From positions 8,121,229 through 8,185,228 of the forward strand of contig NC_037645.1 in assembly GCF_003254395.2 (NCBI RefSeq): DNA of 64,000 nt, given 5' to 3'. This DNA comes from Apis mellifera. Its lineage: Eukaryota; Arthropoda; Insecta; Hymenoptera; Apidae. The translations under genes and the position numbers were made by a program. Shown piece by piece: positions 48,131 through 59,710 of the stretch (position 1 is its first letter; every line of letters starts with the position of its first letter). The notes beneath the pieces were generated by a model. It did not search any database and was not told the DNA's origin. It saw nothing but the letters and a program-made list of their open reading frames with translations.

Positions 48131-48418
48131 ACCCTCCTCCTCCTCCTCCTCCTCCTCCTTCTCATCCTCCTCTTTCTCCTCCTCCTCCTCCTCCTTCTCA
48201 TCCTCTTCCTTCTCCTCCTCCTTCTCATCCTCCTCCTCCTCCTCCTCCTCCTCCTCCTCCTTCTCATCCTCCTCCTCCTCCTCCTTCTCATCCTCCTCTT
48301 TCTCCTCCTCCTCCTCCTCCTCCTCCTCCTCTTTCTCCTCCTTCTCATCCTCCTCTTTTTTCTCCTCCTCCTCCTCCTTCTCCTCCTCCTTCTCATCCTT
48401 CTCTTTCTCCTCCTCCTC
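48131..48418. repeat. Imperfect TCC/TTC tract, about 290 bp
   Basis: Almost pure pyrimidine on the plus strand, built of CTC/CTT triplets interrupted by CTTCTCATCCTCCTC blocks that themselves recur every about 30-60 bp. The frames on the two strands encode poly-Leu and poly-Arg and are artefacts. Such tracts can form triplex DNA. Confidence 0.95.
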
Positions 48419-49380
48419 GAGAAGGAAAAATTTGTCGAGCGTTTTACTTCACATAGGTGAAATTGAGGGAACGAGAGAAGAGAATTAATTAATTTTAATG
48501 AAGATTTAAATGATTATTTTGGACGGAATGAGAAGTGATATACAATGAATGATATTAATTGACGAAATAATAAGTAGAAGACATATTATCGAGGGATAGG
48601 AGGAAAAGTGCAAGCTGCTTAATTTCCTGGAAATCGGTAAAGTGAAGAGAAATAATAATAAAGTTAGTTGGAGCGGTTGGTTGGTGAAGAGGAGCGTGCT
48701 CCTCCGCGGGTGGAGCGCGCTCCGGAGTGTGAAAAAAGGCCATCCCGTGTCACGCAATGTGTTCTCAGCTCCTATTGGCTCTCCTTTCCGAGAAGATCGT
48801 GAACGCCCCCGCGCACGCACGCGGGGACGAGTTCTCGTGACCGGTGACAATATTCCCAGCCACCATTTTCGTCCGACTGCATACCATTTTTTTCCCCATT
48901 TCTCTCTCTCTCTCTCTCTCTATCCTTTCACACCGCCATTTTACTCTTCCAGGCGTATCCTGGAAGATCCAGGACGAGGGGATCACACGCGAGTTTAATT
49001 AAGAAAAATTAAGGACACGATTTCTCGACCAGGTATTTTCAATTGACTCAAGTTCCTTCTTTTCGTCTATGAGTCGTTCGAATTGCGTGGCGCCATCTGC
49101 AGAAGCGCTCTTTGCAACCTTTTTTAAACATCGCAGCTTAGGAATCGTTGGAGTTATTGAAATGCTTTGCAAAAAATAGGAAAGATTTAAATTATTTCAA
49201 TTTGGTAGATCGTAAGATAAATCTTTGAATTTGGAAAGAATTCATATACAGATTAGAAGAATAACTAACTCGAAGAGAAACTAAGAGACTTGGTATGAAA
49301 GATGATGGGAATTGATTGGTATAAAATAGTCGTATCCCGATTGGAATCTTGCTCTATATATATGAAACGATTATCCAATT
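48419..49380. other. AT-rich then CpG-rich unique DNA
   Basis: 48420-48660 is AT-rich; 48660-48990 is GC-rich with GCGCACGCACGCGGGG and (CT)n at 48901-48921. 49000-49380 is neutral and unique. The frames overlapping on both strands lack domains. Confidence 0.4.
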
Positions 49381-50235
49381 ATCATTGACCAATGTATGGG
49401 ATCGAGGAGGGGTCAGAAAAAAGAAAGAGGCACGGGAGGAAGCTCGATTAATCCGTTATACGAGGTCGAAGACAGGCACAATCAATAATTCGCTCCCAGC
49501 CGAATCTGCTTTCCTCCTCCAAGGAAGGATCCTCCTTCCTCCTCTTACAATATATATATACATACACACACGTGTACATCAATCCAGGCGAAATCATTTG
49601 TTAAAAACCGATCTTTGTCTGTCCGACTATTCCTGACGTCCAAAATTTCGCCAAATTTCGGAACTTTGTCCACTCCTCTCCCCCTCCAGAGTGAGATGGA
49701 TTAATCGACACGCGTTCAGAAAGCTTAATTGCCCTCTCCTTTTTTATCTCTTGGAAAATGTTACACGAGTTGTTGGATTAATTAGTTAAGAGAAAGAGAG
49801 AGAGAAATTTCGATTTTGTTTTCGCGGTGGATGGAAGCAGCCGGTCGATAAATCGATCATAAAGCGAAAGGAGCGCGGAACCCGGTGAAATGGCGATCCA
49901 AATAAATACTCGGCCCATTGGCCATGAATCACTGATACCGATCGTCGTCGTTCCACAACCTCCCGCTTCTCGTCCATTTCGAAGACGAAGAGAGAAAGAT
50001 TCCTCTCGTTTCGAACACTGGAAGCCTTCCTCTGGTTTGATAGTCGGTGTCGCATGATTGAAAGGTCCGCCTCGCGATCGCCTATCGATCGATGATTCCA
50101 TTTCGAATGACCCCCTTTCGGGAACTTCTTCTTCTTCTTCTTCTTCTTCTTCGAGGAACGAGAACCCCTGAACCCCGCATTCCCCACGAGCAAGATATCC
50201 CCAGGAAGATAGCCCGGACCTCTCTCCATACCTCT

Positions 50236-50305
<70 letters not shown>

Positions 50306-51065
50306 CATTGCCCGCCGGTATATAACCAGATATATTGAGATATATCGAGTCGCCAAACCCGACCGAGTTTCGAGCTATTAGACTGACGGACAGACAAGAG
50401 AAAGAAAGGAATATATTTTGAATAAACGCGAGGGGTGACAAGGTGGATGGACGAAAACTTATTGAACTGGACTTATTCTTTTCTTCGAAGGATGTTTGTT
50501 CGAGCGACGCAAGGGGAGGGGAATTATCTGGAGAAGGAGGAGGGGGAGAAATTGGACGAGCGATAAACGAGCGGCGCGACGTGACGAAGAGGAATGTGAC
50601 AGCGCGTACGAGGCGGGGATGAATAATTAATAAAACGGCGGTGAGGATGAGGGGGGAGGGAGAGAAATACGGTTGGAGGAGGGGCAGGCGGGCGTTTAAC
50701 GTTCGCTCGAGCACGGCTATCGGCAACTAATCCGGCCGGTTAGGGTGGACTTGTGTGTGCGCCCCGTAAAAGTGACGTTGCGCACGGGTCCCTTTCAGGG
50801 GGTGGGCGGTCTGTGTTCGAAACGGGAACGAACGGACCGTCCCGTCATAAACCGTCGATACATCAAGCTTTGCATGCCTGATATGGGAACGCGCGCGCGC
50901 TTCCTTTTCTTTCTTTCTTTTTTTTTTCCTTTTCGGGGGTAACGGTTACGAGGTTACGTCACGGGAGGAAGGAATGATACGTCAGGTTCCGGGCATGGGA
51001 ATCGAGATTCGAAGCAATCTAGAAATCGAGCGAATCGAGTGGAATGGAGGATCGAGGATTTTAAC
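49381..51065. other. CpG-rich island with long CT and CTT microsatellites
   Basis: (CTT)n at 50124-50152 and (CT)32 at 50239-50302 lie in unique GC-rich DNA. The frames of up to 214 codons on the minus strand are Arg-Glu repeats read through the CT tract. Positions 50700-50970 contain AACGTTCGCTCGAGCACGGC and GTGACGTTGCGCACGG. No gene recognised. Confidence 0.5.
50239..50302. repeat. (CT)32 microsatellite
   Basis: Uninterrupted 64-bp CT dinucleotide run, the longest pure dinucleotide tract here. GA/CT runs are typical GAGA-factor or CLAMP-type binding sequence in insects; function here is unknown. Confidence 0.95.
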
Positions 51066-51069
51066 AAGC

Positions 51070-52125
51070 GACAAGCTGGCCAATCTTCGTTGTTTCAATA
51101 ATAAGAAGTTTCAAACAGTTTGAAACAGGATCGAGATTCGAAGAAACAATTAGGAGTCAAATTAAAGCTTGGAAGCGATTTTAATTTGAAAATTTAAATA
51201 AATAAATCGCACTTAATATCTTTCCTTTTTCAATGTTTGCAATAATGCAAACTGTTTCAAACTGTTTCGGATCAAGATTCGAAGAAAGAATTGTAAAAGA
51301 TTAAGTTAAATTGTGAAAGTGATTTTAATTTAATCAAAATTTAAATAAATAAATTGCACTTGATATCCTTCTTTTTTCAACGTTTACAATAATGCAAACT
51401 GTTTCAAACTGTTTCGGATCAAGATTCGAAGAAAGAATTGTAAAAGGTTAAATTAAATTGAAAGTGATTTTAATTTAATCAAAATTTAAATAAATAAATC
51501 GCACTTGATATCCTTTCTTTTTCAACGTTTACAATAATGCAAACTGTTTCAAACTGTTTCGGATCGAGATTCGAAGAAACAATTAGTATAGGAGCAAATT
51601 AAAATTTGGAAACTTGATTTTAATTTCAAAATTTAAATAAATGAATTATTTGATATTCTTCTTTTTTCAACGTTTACAATAATGCAAACAGTTTCAAACT
51701 GTTTCGGATTAAAATTCGAAGAAACAATTATAGTATAGGAGCTAATTAAAATTTGGAAACTTGATTTTAATTTCAAAATTTAAATAAATGAATTTGATAT
51801 TCTTCTTTTTTCAACGTTTACAATAATGCAAACTATTTCAAACCGTTTCGGATCAAGATTCGAAGAAACAATTATAATATAGGAGCTAATTAAAGTGGAA
51901 GTGATTTTAATTTCAAAATTTAAATAAATAAATCGCACTATATCCTTCTTTTTTCAACGTTCATAATGCAAACTGTTTCAAACTGTTTCGGATCAAGAAG
52001 AAAGAATCGTAAAAGGTTAAGTTAAATCGAAAGTGATATTAATTTAAACAAATAAATAAACCACTTATGATACCTTTCTCTTTTTCAACGATTACACAGC
52101 TCAATTTTCGTTCGAATGAAAACGT
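51070..52125. repeat. About 145-bp minisatellite, 7 copies, palindrome-rich
   Basis: ATCAAGATTCGAAGAAA or a variant recurs at about 51130, 51272, 51418, 51564, 51710, 51855 and 51990. Each unit carries AATGCAAACTGTTTCAAACT followed by GTTTCGG, and ATTTAAATAAATAAATCGCA. Two 19-nt odd-centred palindromes are perfect: GTTTCAAACAGTTTGAAAC (51108-51126) and AAACAGTTTCAAACTGTTT in the copy near 51686. Confidence 0.95.
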
Positions 52126-52995
52126 AATCGATACGGATTTGCAAACAGTTTGAACCGGTTTGGAACACGGAGGCGCGAACAAATGACGGGGTTAGGTTCC
52201 CGAGGAAACAAATCCTGCAGCACCCTAAGCAAATACTCGAAAGCGTGATTCCCTGTTGACGTCGGTGACTTAGCATCCTGCGTTTCACCCTATGAATCCG
52301 AAGTTTGCCCGTCGAAAGGAAGAGGCCTGCGAGGGAGGGAGACTTTTATGCGAGGCAGACGATGTCAGAGGGGTGTCGCGGCAGCCACGTGCCGATCTCT
52401 GTGGGATCATTTAGGGCAGGGTGTTAGGATCAAATCTACCGTGAATCGATCTACGTCTCGTGTAACTTTAAACCAACCGATTGTTCAATCTTCCTCTATT
52501 TTTCGTTCCTCTCTTCTCTTCCTTTCTCCTTTTTTTTTTTTTTCTCAATTTCAGATCTCGCTTCAAAATGAACACGACACGCTTCCGACACGCTTTTGAT
52601 CTTTTCTCGTCGTTTAATCAAAGTATTCGATTTATCGACCCAATTCTTTTCAAACTTGGAGAACACTTCTTTTGAGAAAGAATTAAAATCGCAAAGGATT
52701 GAATTAAATTTGAAATCGAACTCAAAGGGTCGAGAGTAACGGTTGAAAGATCGAGTTCACCGGGAGGATGGGCCGCGAGGAGCGAGGAGGCTGCGATGAA
52801 GGAGGAAAGGGCCCGAGGCAGGCCACGTCGTAGGTGCAAAGTTTAACAATGCGGTTTCTACGCTAGAGCAAACGATTTATGCACGGAGAGAAGTCCGCCC
52901 ACCTCTAGTATCTTCATCTCGGCCGGGGGACGTGGCACTCCGCTACGAGCGGAGAACGCGAGAAAGAGACTCTCTACTGTCCTCGATCGCCTTTC
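52126..52995. other. GC-rich to neutral unique DNA
   Basis: CpG-richer at 52160-52420 and 52750-52985. The opening part keeps a remnant (AAACAGTTTGAACCGGTTTG) of the preceding array. Frames of 62-83 codons have no domain. Confidence 0.4.
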
Positions 52996-53985
52996 GTATA
53001 TAAAATCAACCTTCTCCTTTCTTTTCAATTTTTTCACTTCTCCTTTCTTTTCAATTTTTTTCATTTCTACGCTTCTTCTTTTTTTTTTGATTTCTACATC
53101 TTGGAATATAAAATCATACTTCTCCTTTCTTTTCAATTTTTTCACTTCTACACTTCTCCTTTTTTTTTTGATTTCTACATCTTGGAATATAAAATCAAAC
53201 TTCTCCTTTCTTTTCAATTTTTTCACTTCTATTCTTCTCCTTTTTTTCAATTTTTTAATTTTTACATCTTGGAATATAAAATCAAACTTCTTTCTTTTCA
53301 ATTTTTTGACTTCTATATTTCTCCTTTCTTTTCAATTTTTTCTATTATATTTGGAATATAATCAAATTTCTTTCTTTTCAATTTTTTGACTTCTATATTT
53401 CAATTTCTTCTATTATATTTGGAATATAATCAAACTTCTCCTTTCTTTTCAATTCTTTTTGACTTCTATACTTGGAATATAAAATCAACCTTCTCTTTTT
53501 TTTTTTGACTTCTATATTTGGAATATAAAATCAAGCTTCTTCTTTCTTTTCAATTCTTTGACTTCTATACTTGGAATATAAAATCAAACTTCTTTCTTTT
53601 CAATTTTTTGACTTCTACACTTGGAATATAAAATCAAGCTTCTCCTTTCTTTTCAATTTTTTGACTTCTATACTTGGAATATAATCAACCTTCTTCTTTC
53701 TTTTCAGTTTCTTGACTTCTATACTTCTCCTTTCTTTTCAATTTTTTCATTTCTATATTTGGAATATAATTAATCTTCTCCTTTTTTTTTCAATTTTTTT
53801 ACTTCTATACTTGGAATATAATCAACCTTTTTCTTTCTTTTCAGTTTCTTGATTTCTATATTTCTCCTTTCTTTTCAATTTTTTCACTTCTATATTTGGA
53901 ATATAATTAACCTTCTCCTTTTTTTCAATTTTTTTATTTTTATACTTCTCCTTTCTTTTCAATTCTATACTTGGAACATCGACAT
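52996..53985. repeat. About 55-70-bp minisatellite, more than 15 copies
   Basis: CTTCTCCTTTCTTTTCAATT, TTTTGACTTCTATACTTGG and GGAATATAAAATCAA repeat throughout, very pyrimidine-rich on the plus strand. Some units duplicate internally (TACTTCTCC...TATTTGG). The 147-codon minus-strand frame is the translated repeat. Confidence 0.95.
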
Positions 53986-55285
53986 GTTTAATACTTCCAT
54001 ATATATATGAAATAATTTTATCAGAGAACATTTGGTTAACAAAACTCGATTTAACTTAATTTTAATTAATTCTAGCGTTAAGTGATAAAAAAAAGGGGGC
54101 CATATATTCGCGATAAGATGAAAAAACTTTTTAAATCGGGTAAAGAAAGGGGGGGAAAAATAAGAGATCGCCGGAGGCGAGTGTCTTCTTCCGTCTTCCT
54201 CTATAATTAATAAAAACCCGACGACGACTCACTACTGCCCCCCTCCAGGAGCACAGCGTACGTAACAAGACGTTACTACATCGAATAGTGTATCCTACCT
54301 AGGAAGATATATATCGACTCTCTTTAAAAAAAACTTCCAACCTTTGGACATTGCAACAAGTATACATAACGTAGAACATCTTCCTTAAAAGAATTAAACT
54401 TCTCTTCTTCTTATATATATAAAAAGAATCTTGAGAGTCCAATAATCAATTCCCTCTTATTATCAAATATACACGTTTCCTTCAAGAGACCAACTGTTTT
54501 AAAAGGCGACCAACTTTTTTGGATGAAAGTTGGAGAGAAAAATTGGGCGATTAAAGGAAAGGGATCGATGGAAGGGAAGAAAAGTAGTTTATCGATGAAA
54601 CAACAACAACAACAACAACAACAACGACTACTCGACCTGTTCAACCGGAGGGGAGAGAGAGCCGATGCCAAGGAGCGATAAAGGGGTTGGAAGCTTGCAA
54701 GCTCGCGATACTCTCGGTTATAAATCAGCCGGGGAGACCCCTCATCCCTAACTAAATCGACTTTGCGTAACCAAAATTGGGGGAGGGTTTGCGGTGGTTA
54801 CCGGTGTGAAATGTTCCCATGGGGGGAAGGGGGAGAAAAGAGAGCGCGCCCCGACAGAGAGAGAGAGAGAGAGAGAGAGGAGCGCTCTGCGCCACTCCTA
54901 GCGCCAGCGATCCCTAACAGGACAATATGTTGGCCGTCCTTCGTTACGCTTAGCCAGACTATCCGATTATACGTATTATCCTATAAAGCGACTGATCTCT
55001 GTGAGAATCCGCTATTCCAATTCCTTCGAGTTTAATCGATTAATTCATTATTCACAAATAAAATCGAGAAAGTCGAGTTTATCCCCTATTTTAATTATGT
55101 ATAAACGAATCTATGAGAGAATCTATGAAATTGGAAATTGGAAAATTTTCGTCTTTCGCGCAATTATTATATATTTTCGTAATTTTCCATTATATTCGTT
55201 GGTTGGAGTTAATTTTGAAAGATTTCGATGGATCTGAATAGAAAGAGTACATAAAATAAACTAATTACATTAATTAATGTTGATT
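53986..55285. other. Mixed unique DNA with CAA and GA microsatellites
   Basis: (CAA)n at 54600-54625 and (GA)n at about 54857-54880. Positions 54640-54960 are CpG-rich. The rest is AT-rich and unique. No gene recognised. Confidence 0.4.
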
Positions 55286-55287
55286 GA

Positions 55288-55400
55288 TCTACAACCTCGA
55301 CCACTGCATTTATTATAATACTTTTATTTTACCCATCACTATACTAACTAATCTATACTTAATAAAATTCGTCTTACTTTTCAAATATCGTAACAATTTC
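55288..55400 (+). pseudogene. Possible COII-like NUMT scrap
   Basis: Read with mitochondrial code, TTAFIMMLLFYPSL followed after a frame change by LYLM resembles the COII stretch T-x-x-P-x-IIL-x-x-PSL-x-x-LYL. The match is short, needs a shift and has no second anchor; part of it could equally be aligned to COI. Confidence 0.25.
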
Positions 55401-56300
55401 CCTAATAACTTTGTGCATACTGCATACAAAAGTGACATACAATAAGAGTCATTCAGAGATTTCTATATTCGGATATTTGTTGACAAAAAATATTGTTGAC
55501 AAAAAAGTTTGAACATTGAAAATCTTTAGACTGGAATGATTAATACGTTAAATTTCCATCTTAATCTCTGAACAACTCCAATCACTTCAACTTCAAAGTT
55601 TCAAAATTCGTAAAAATATTTCTCCAAAACGTTTCCCTCGAAATATTTGGATTTCGTTGTTGTTGTCGTTCGTTGTTTTCTCGGAGAAACGGAACGAGTA
55701 GTCGCCGATGAGTTATTTAAAAAATACGGGAGCACATAAATTGGTTGGAACGCGTAATCCAGCGAGCAATGAGGTGGCGGGTGATTCGTGTTACGCGATA
55801 ATATAACGACTATTTCAACGAGTAAACATTCCATTTTCTCATGTAATTAAAAAAAAGAACGTTCATTATTTCGGGCAAAAATTAATTGGCCGCGATGTTG
55901 CGCGATGTTGTAAAGCGCCGAGGCGCCTCGTCGATGATCATCGAGGCTCGCCTTTGATGGAGGAGGAGGGAGGAAGGGAAGAAGGAAGGGAAGAGGGAAG
56001 AGTTACGGCAGAGAGAGAGAGAGAAAGAGAGAAGATGAAAAATGGAAAATGCGGGGCGAAAAAAAAAGGAAAAGGAAAAAAGACTTTCGTTTTCTCACGT
56101 GTTTCACGTCCTCGTCCCCCCCTCCGCTCGGCCAGACGCCATTACGTCAGTCTAATTAAAGGAACGATGCGGTTGCTCCGATGAAAAATTTCTTGCGCAA
56201 CCCGCGATGAGAAAATCGGCCGATTCGAGGCCATTGTGAATTCGAGTCTTGATCTCCTTCTTCTCTATTATTTATTTCGTAATTATTCCTGTCTCTCCAT
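55401..56300. other. AT-rich unique DNA then GC-rich patch
   Basis: AT-rich to about 55640. 55860-56200 is GC-richer, with GCGCGATGTTGCGCGATGTTG, an 11-bp tandem doubling at about 55895, and GA-rich tract 55950-56030. It ends at the ND4 insertion. Confidence 0.4.
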
Positions 56301-56304
56301 ATCT

Positions 56305-56633
56305 TATTGATAATTTCTTTATTATTGGTTTTTAAATTTATTATTATTTTATTCATTTTATGAATTTGGTTTGTTATTAATTTTTTATTTAGTTGTAAAA
56401 TGGGAAAATCGTTGATCATCAGGATTTTGTTTAATATTTTATACAATAATTTTTTCAATATTGTATATTATATTTATTGAATTGATAGAAATATTAAATA
56501 TAATGTTATTTATTTGTTTATTAATATCATTTTTAGTAAAAATTCCTATTTATTTATTTCATGATTAAAGGCATACGTTGAAGCTCCATATTATGGATCT
56601 ATAATTTTGGCTTCAATTATGCTAAAATTATTA
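56305..56633 (+). pseudogene. NUMT: ND4 fragment
   Basis: With the invertebrate mitochondrial code, 79 codons from TGG 56326 to CAT 56562 read open. They include FYSFYEFGLLLIFYLV, VKWENRWSSGFCLMFYT and SFLVKIPIYLFH. After a net loss of 7 nt relative to conserved H-x-W-x-P-K-A-H spacing, 22 more codons (56568-56633) read KAYVEAPYYGSMILASIMLK then LL. This matches ND4 (YEFSLIP, LFYT, FLVKxPxxLxHxWLPKAHVEAPxxGSMILAxIMLKL). A TGA at the WSSG site would stop translation in the nuclear code. An earlier shift precedes 56326. ND4 is a complex I proton-channel subunit; this piece cannot make protein. Confidence 0.9.
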
Positions 56634-58850
56634 TAAATCGAATTCCGAATTGTTAAGAGTCCCCCCCCCCCCTCTCCTACGAATTTTCTCGCGTTAATTC
56701 GAAAGAGTAAGTAAAAAGGAATCTTTAAATTTTCAAGTTTAAGTCGAATGAACGATGACAAAGAAATTGGAGTAATCGTATTTATTCCTCGTCGTGGCGA
56801 GGAAGAAATAGGAAAAAACTCGGTTCGATTGTTGAAACTGAATCACGCATCCACGTTTCTTTCCCAAGTGAATATTCATCTCTTCTTCTTTTTCTTCTTC
56901 TTCTTAGCCGGGAGCAAACCGTAAGATCCTGTTTCACGGTTTCTCTTTCATTATAAATCGTATATACATATATATATATATGTATATAAGAAAGTATAAT
57001 GAACCATTTCCTTCGCGCGTGCACGAGAGCCGCTTCCTTCCACGCGAGCGAAAAGAAAAAAAGAAAAAAGGGAAGAGAGAGAGAGAAAGGCGAAAAAAAG
57101 AAAAAGGAAGCGCGCGTGTGTCTACTAGGCGAGAGAGCGTGTAAATCCTTGGGCAGGGAGGAAAGAAACTAATCACAGAGGGAGTATCCTCGTAAATCTC
57201 GGCTACGTGTCATTCGCGAGTCGCAACTCAGGATTTAATAACACGCCAGAGAGGAGAGCTGACCAGTTGTGCAAGCTGTTATTTGGCTATGCGTTTATTT
57301 CACTCCCGCCCTTGGGCCAGTCACACTACTTTCTCCATCCGACTTTTTTTCTCTCACTCTTTTATATCCCTTCGATTTCCACGCTCCGAGACGACTCGAA
57401 GGAAGGAGAGAGAGAGAGGAATGATGATTTTTTAATTATTCTAATATTAAAAATTATTCGTCGATCGAAAAATTTTATATATAATCAATTGTATTCACGA
57501 AAGCAAGACTTTTTAACTTCCTCTCTCTCTCGAACTCTCGTTTATCTTTCTCCGTTTACGATTTCACGTTTACGAGCACTTGTGAATTCCGGGCGGCGTT
57601 AAAAGGGCGGTTAACTCGGGGATGCTGGTTATTTAATCTCTAATCCCGGCACTCGAGGGTGGCGCGCCGTCATCGATAGGGCCAGATCGCCCCACGAAAT
57701 CATTTTCGGGGGGATCGAACCCCCGGGACCCTCGCCCTTCTCCCCGCAAAAATGCTTCCATAGGGGTGTAACAGTTTGCCATTCATCGCGCCTTGTACTC
57801 GTTGCTGTTATTGTTGCAGTCGAAGAATACGAGTCAATTCCTTTCCTTATTAACGTAATTCTTTCTTTATTAAGAATTGAAACTATTAAAACTCATCGAA
57901 AATCCGATTAATAATATCAATATTATTTCAATTTTATTCAATCAACTTCCTGAAATTAAAATTCGAGCGAGACGGAGGGAAAAAATTTTGAAAACTTTTC
58001 GACACACGTTTCCCCTAGATTTGGATATCTACCGGTAAGCATCGCCGCTATCTTACCGATCGGTGCGTCGATATCGACAGAGTTGCCACAGCGTTTGCGT
58101 TACGTGGCACCGCGTTATTGCCAAACGCTCGCGGTAAGACACAATATAACCTATATCTCGATCGTGCGCGAAGAAAACGGCACGCAACGCGAGCTTCTTT
58201 CCTCTTCCCTTGCTCGTATCGAGCAAGTGTCCAACGCGTTGCGACACACGAGCGTGTACACGCTCTTCCCCCCTTCCTCCTGTCATAAGACACCCGTTTA
58301 CCCGGAAAGGTGTGCGCGTCAAGTTTATTGGATATTCAGCGTACGTTTCGTATCACCTGCTATACGCGGCCGAATACGATGACCACGCCGAATTCTAATT
58401 TGGCGAGAAAAAGAAGAAGAAGAAGGATCCGTTGCTGCCGAAGGATTGCGGAACTGAGCGTGGAGCGTGCACGTGTTAGAGTACGGAGGAGGCAAGGTGA
58501 ATCCCCGGATCGGGCCACCGGTATCGGTTAATTCCAGGTTGTAAGCGCGTAATGTATGCGGCCATTAACCGTAATGAACACACGGCCGTGCTTTCTTACC
58601 GGAGAGAGAACCATATTCCGGGAGAATTTGCCGGGGAATTTATACGAGGCAGCAGGCCACGGTAAGAGGGCGTGAATTACTCTTCGCCGTCGATCCAACC
58701 GTTGTCGAATCGGCCATCTTCTCCCCGTCGATGTTGATACTTGGAGCGACGAGTTACTTATGCGCAGATGGAACGAATATCGATCGTATACATTGTTTTG
58801 TACACATTGTTTTTGCGTACGTATATGTCGAAAGTGTAATAAAGGAATTA
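56634..58850. other. CpG-rich islands with neutral DNA between
   Basis: C12 run at 56661-56672. (CTT)n near 56880. Purine tract 57050-57110. GC-rich unique parts at 57120-57260, 57580-57780 and 58020-58740. An 8-bp inverted repeat AGCGTTTG (58090-58097)/CAAACGCT (58122-58129) flanks a 24-nt loop. Frames up to 131 codons show no domain. Confidence 0.4.
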
Positions 58851-59710
58851 TTATGATATTTATATACGTTTCGAACGTGATTCGAACATGTATATATTTG
58901 ATACGTATTTGATTTTGTGCAAATAATAGAAAAAGAAGAGAATGTGATTTGAAGATGTGAAAGAAGATATGCTAAGTACTTGATACGTTTGGTGAGCAAT
59001 AGAAAGAAGGGAAGAATTGTTGTAATATTGTATGTGATTTGAAGATGTGGAGGAAGATATGGTGTGTATTCGACGCATTTGATTTTGTGATAGAGTAATA
59101 GAGGGAAGAGTTATGACATGGTGTGATTAAAAGATATATCGTGTATTTGATATATTTATCTGATTTGGAAAGAGGATATGTTGCGTATTTAATACATTTG
59201 GTTTTGTACCAATTTGATAGAAAGAAAGGAAGGGTTATGATATATGTTTGGATGTGATTTGAAGATGTGGAAGAAGATATTATATATTTGATATTATATA
59301 TTTGGATGTGATTTAAAAATATATTGTGCATTTGATATGCACTCTTTTATGAGTAATAGAGAAAGAAAGAAAGAAAGAATATATATTGTATATTTGATAT
59401 ATCTGATTTTGTGCAAATAATAGAAAAAGAAATAAGAAAAGAGTTATGGTGTGTTTGAATGTGATTTGAAAATGTGGAAGAAGGAATATAGGCTGTGTAT
59501 TTGATATACTTGATTTTGTGCAAATAATAGAAAAAGAAAAGTTATGATATGATTGATGTTTGATCTGAATGTGATCTGAAGAAGAAATATAGATTTATTT
59601 GAATTTATATTTGATAAAGAAAGGATGAATTATTATAATATCGTACGTTTGAATATTTAAAAATATGGAAGAAAGTATATTTGATGTGTTATGATATAGC
59701 ATGATTCAAA
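58851..59710. repeat. About 115-bp minisatellite, diverged, about 7 copies
   Basis: GTGATTTGAAGATGTGGAAG and ATTTGATACATTTGATTTTG followed by TGCAAATAATAGAAAAAG recur from about 58870 to 59580, with spacing about 105-125 bp and much divergence. GAGTAATAGAGAAAGAAAGA is one variant. Confidence 0.85.

Noticed and set aside
48115..48460. Long frames of poly-Leu and poly-Arg on the two strands
   Set aside because: They are translations of the TCC/GGA tract.
49778..50726. Minus-strand frames of 192-214 codons with Arg-Glu repeats
   Set aside because: They are read through (CT)32 and (CTT)n; three overlapping frames are equally open, as expected for simple sequence.
52858..53301. 147-codon lysine/glutamate repeat protein
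   Set aside because: It is the reverse translation of the 55-70-bp minisatellite; units vary in frame and length.
57706..57728. tRNA T-arm-like hairpin (GGGGGTTCGATCCCCC on the minus strand)
   Set aside because: It forms a good T-arm, but only about 23 nt lie between it and any acceptor-like partner, too short for D and anticodon arms.
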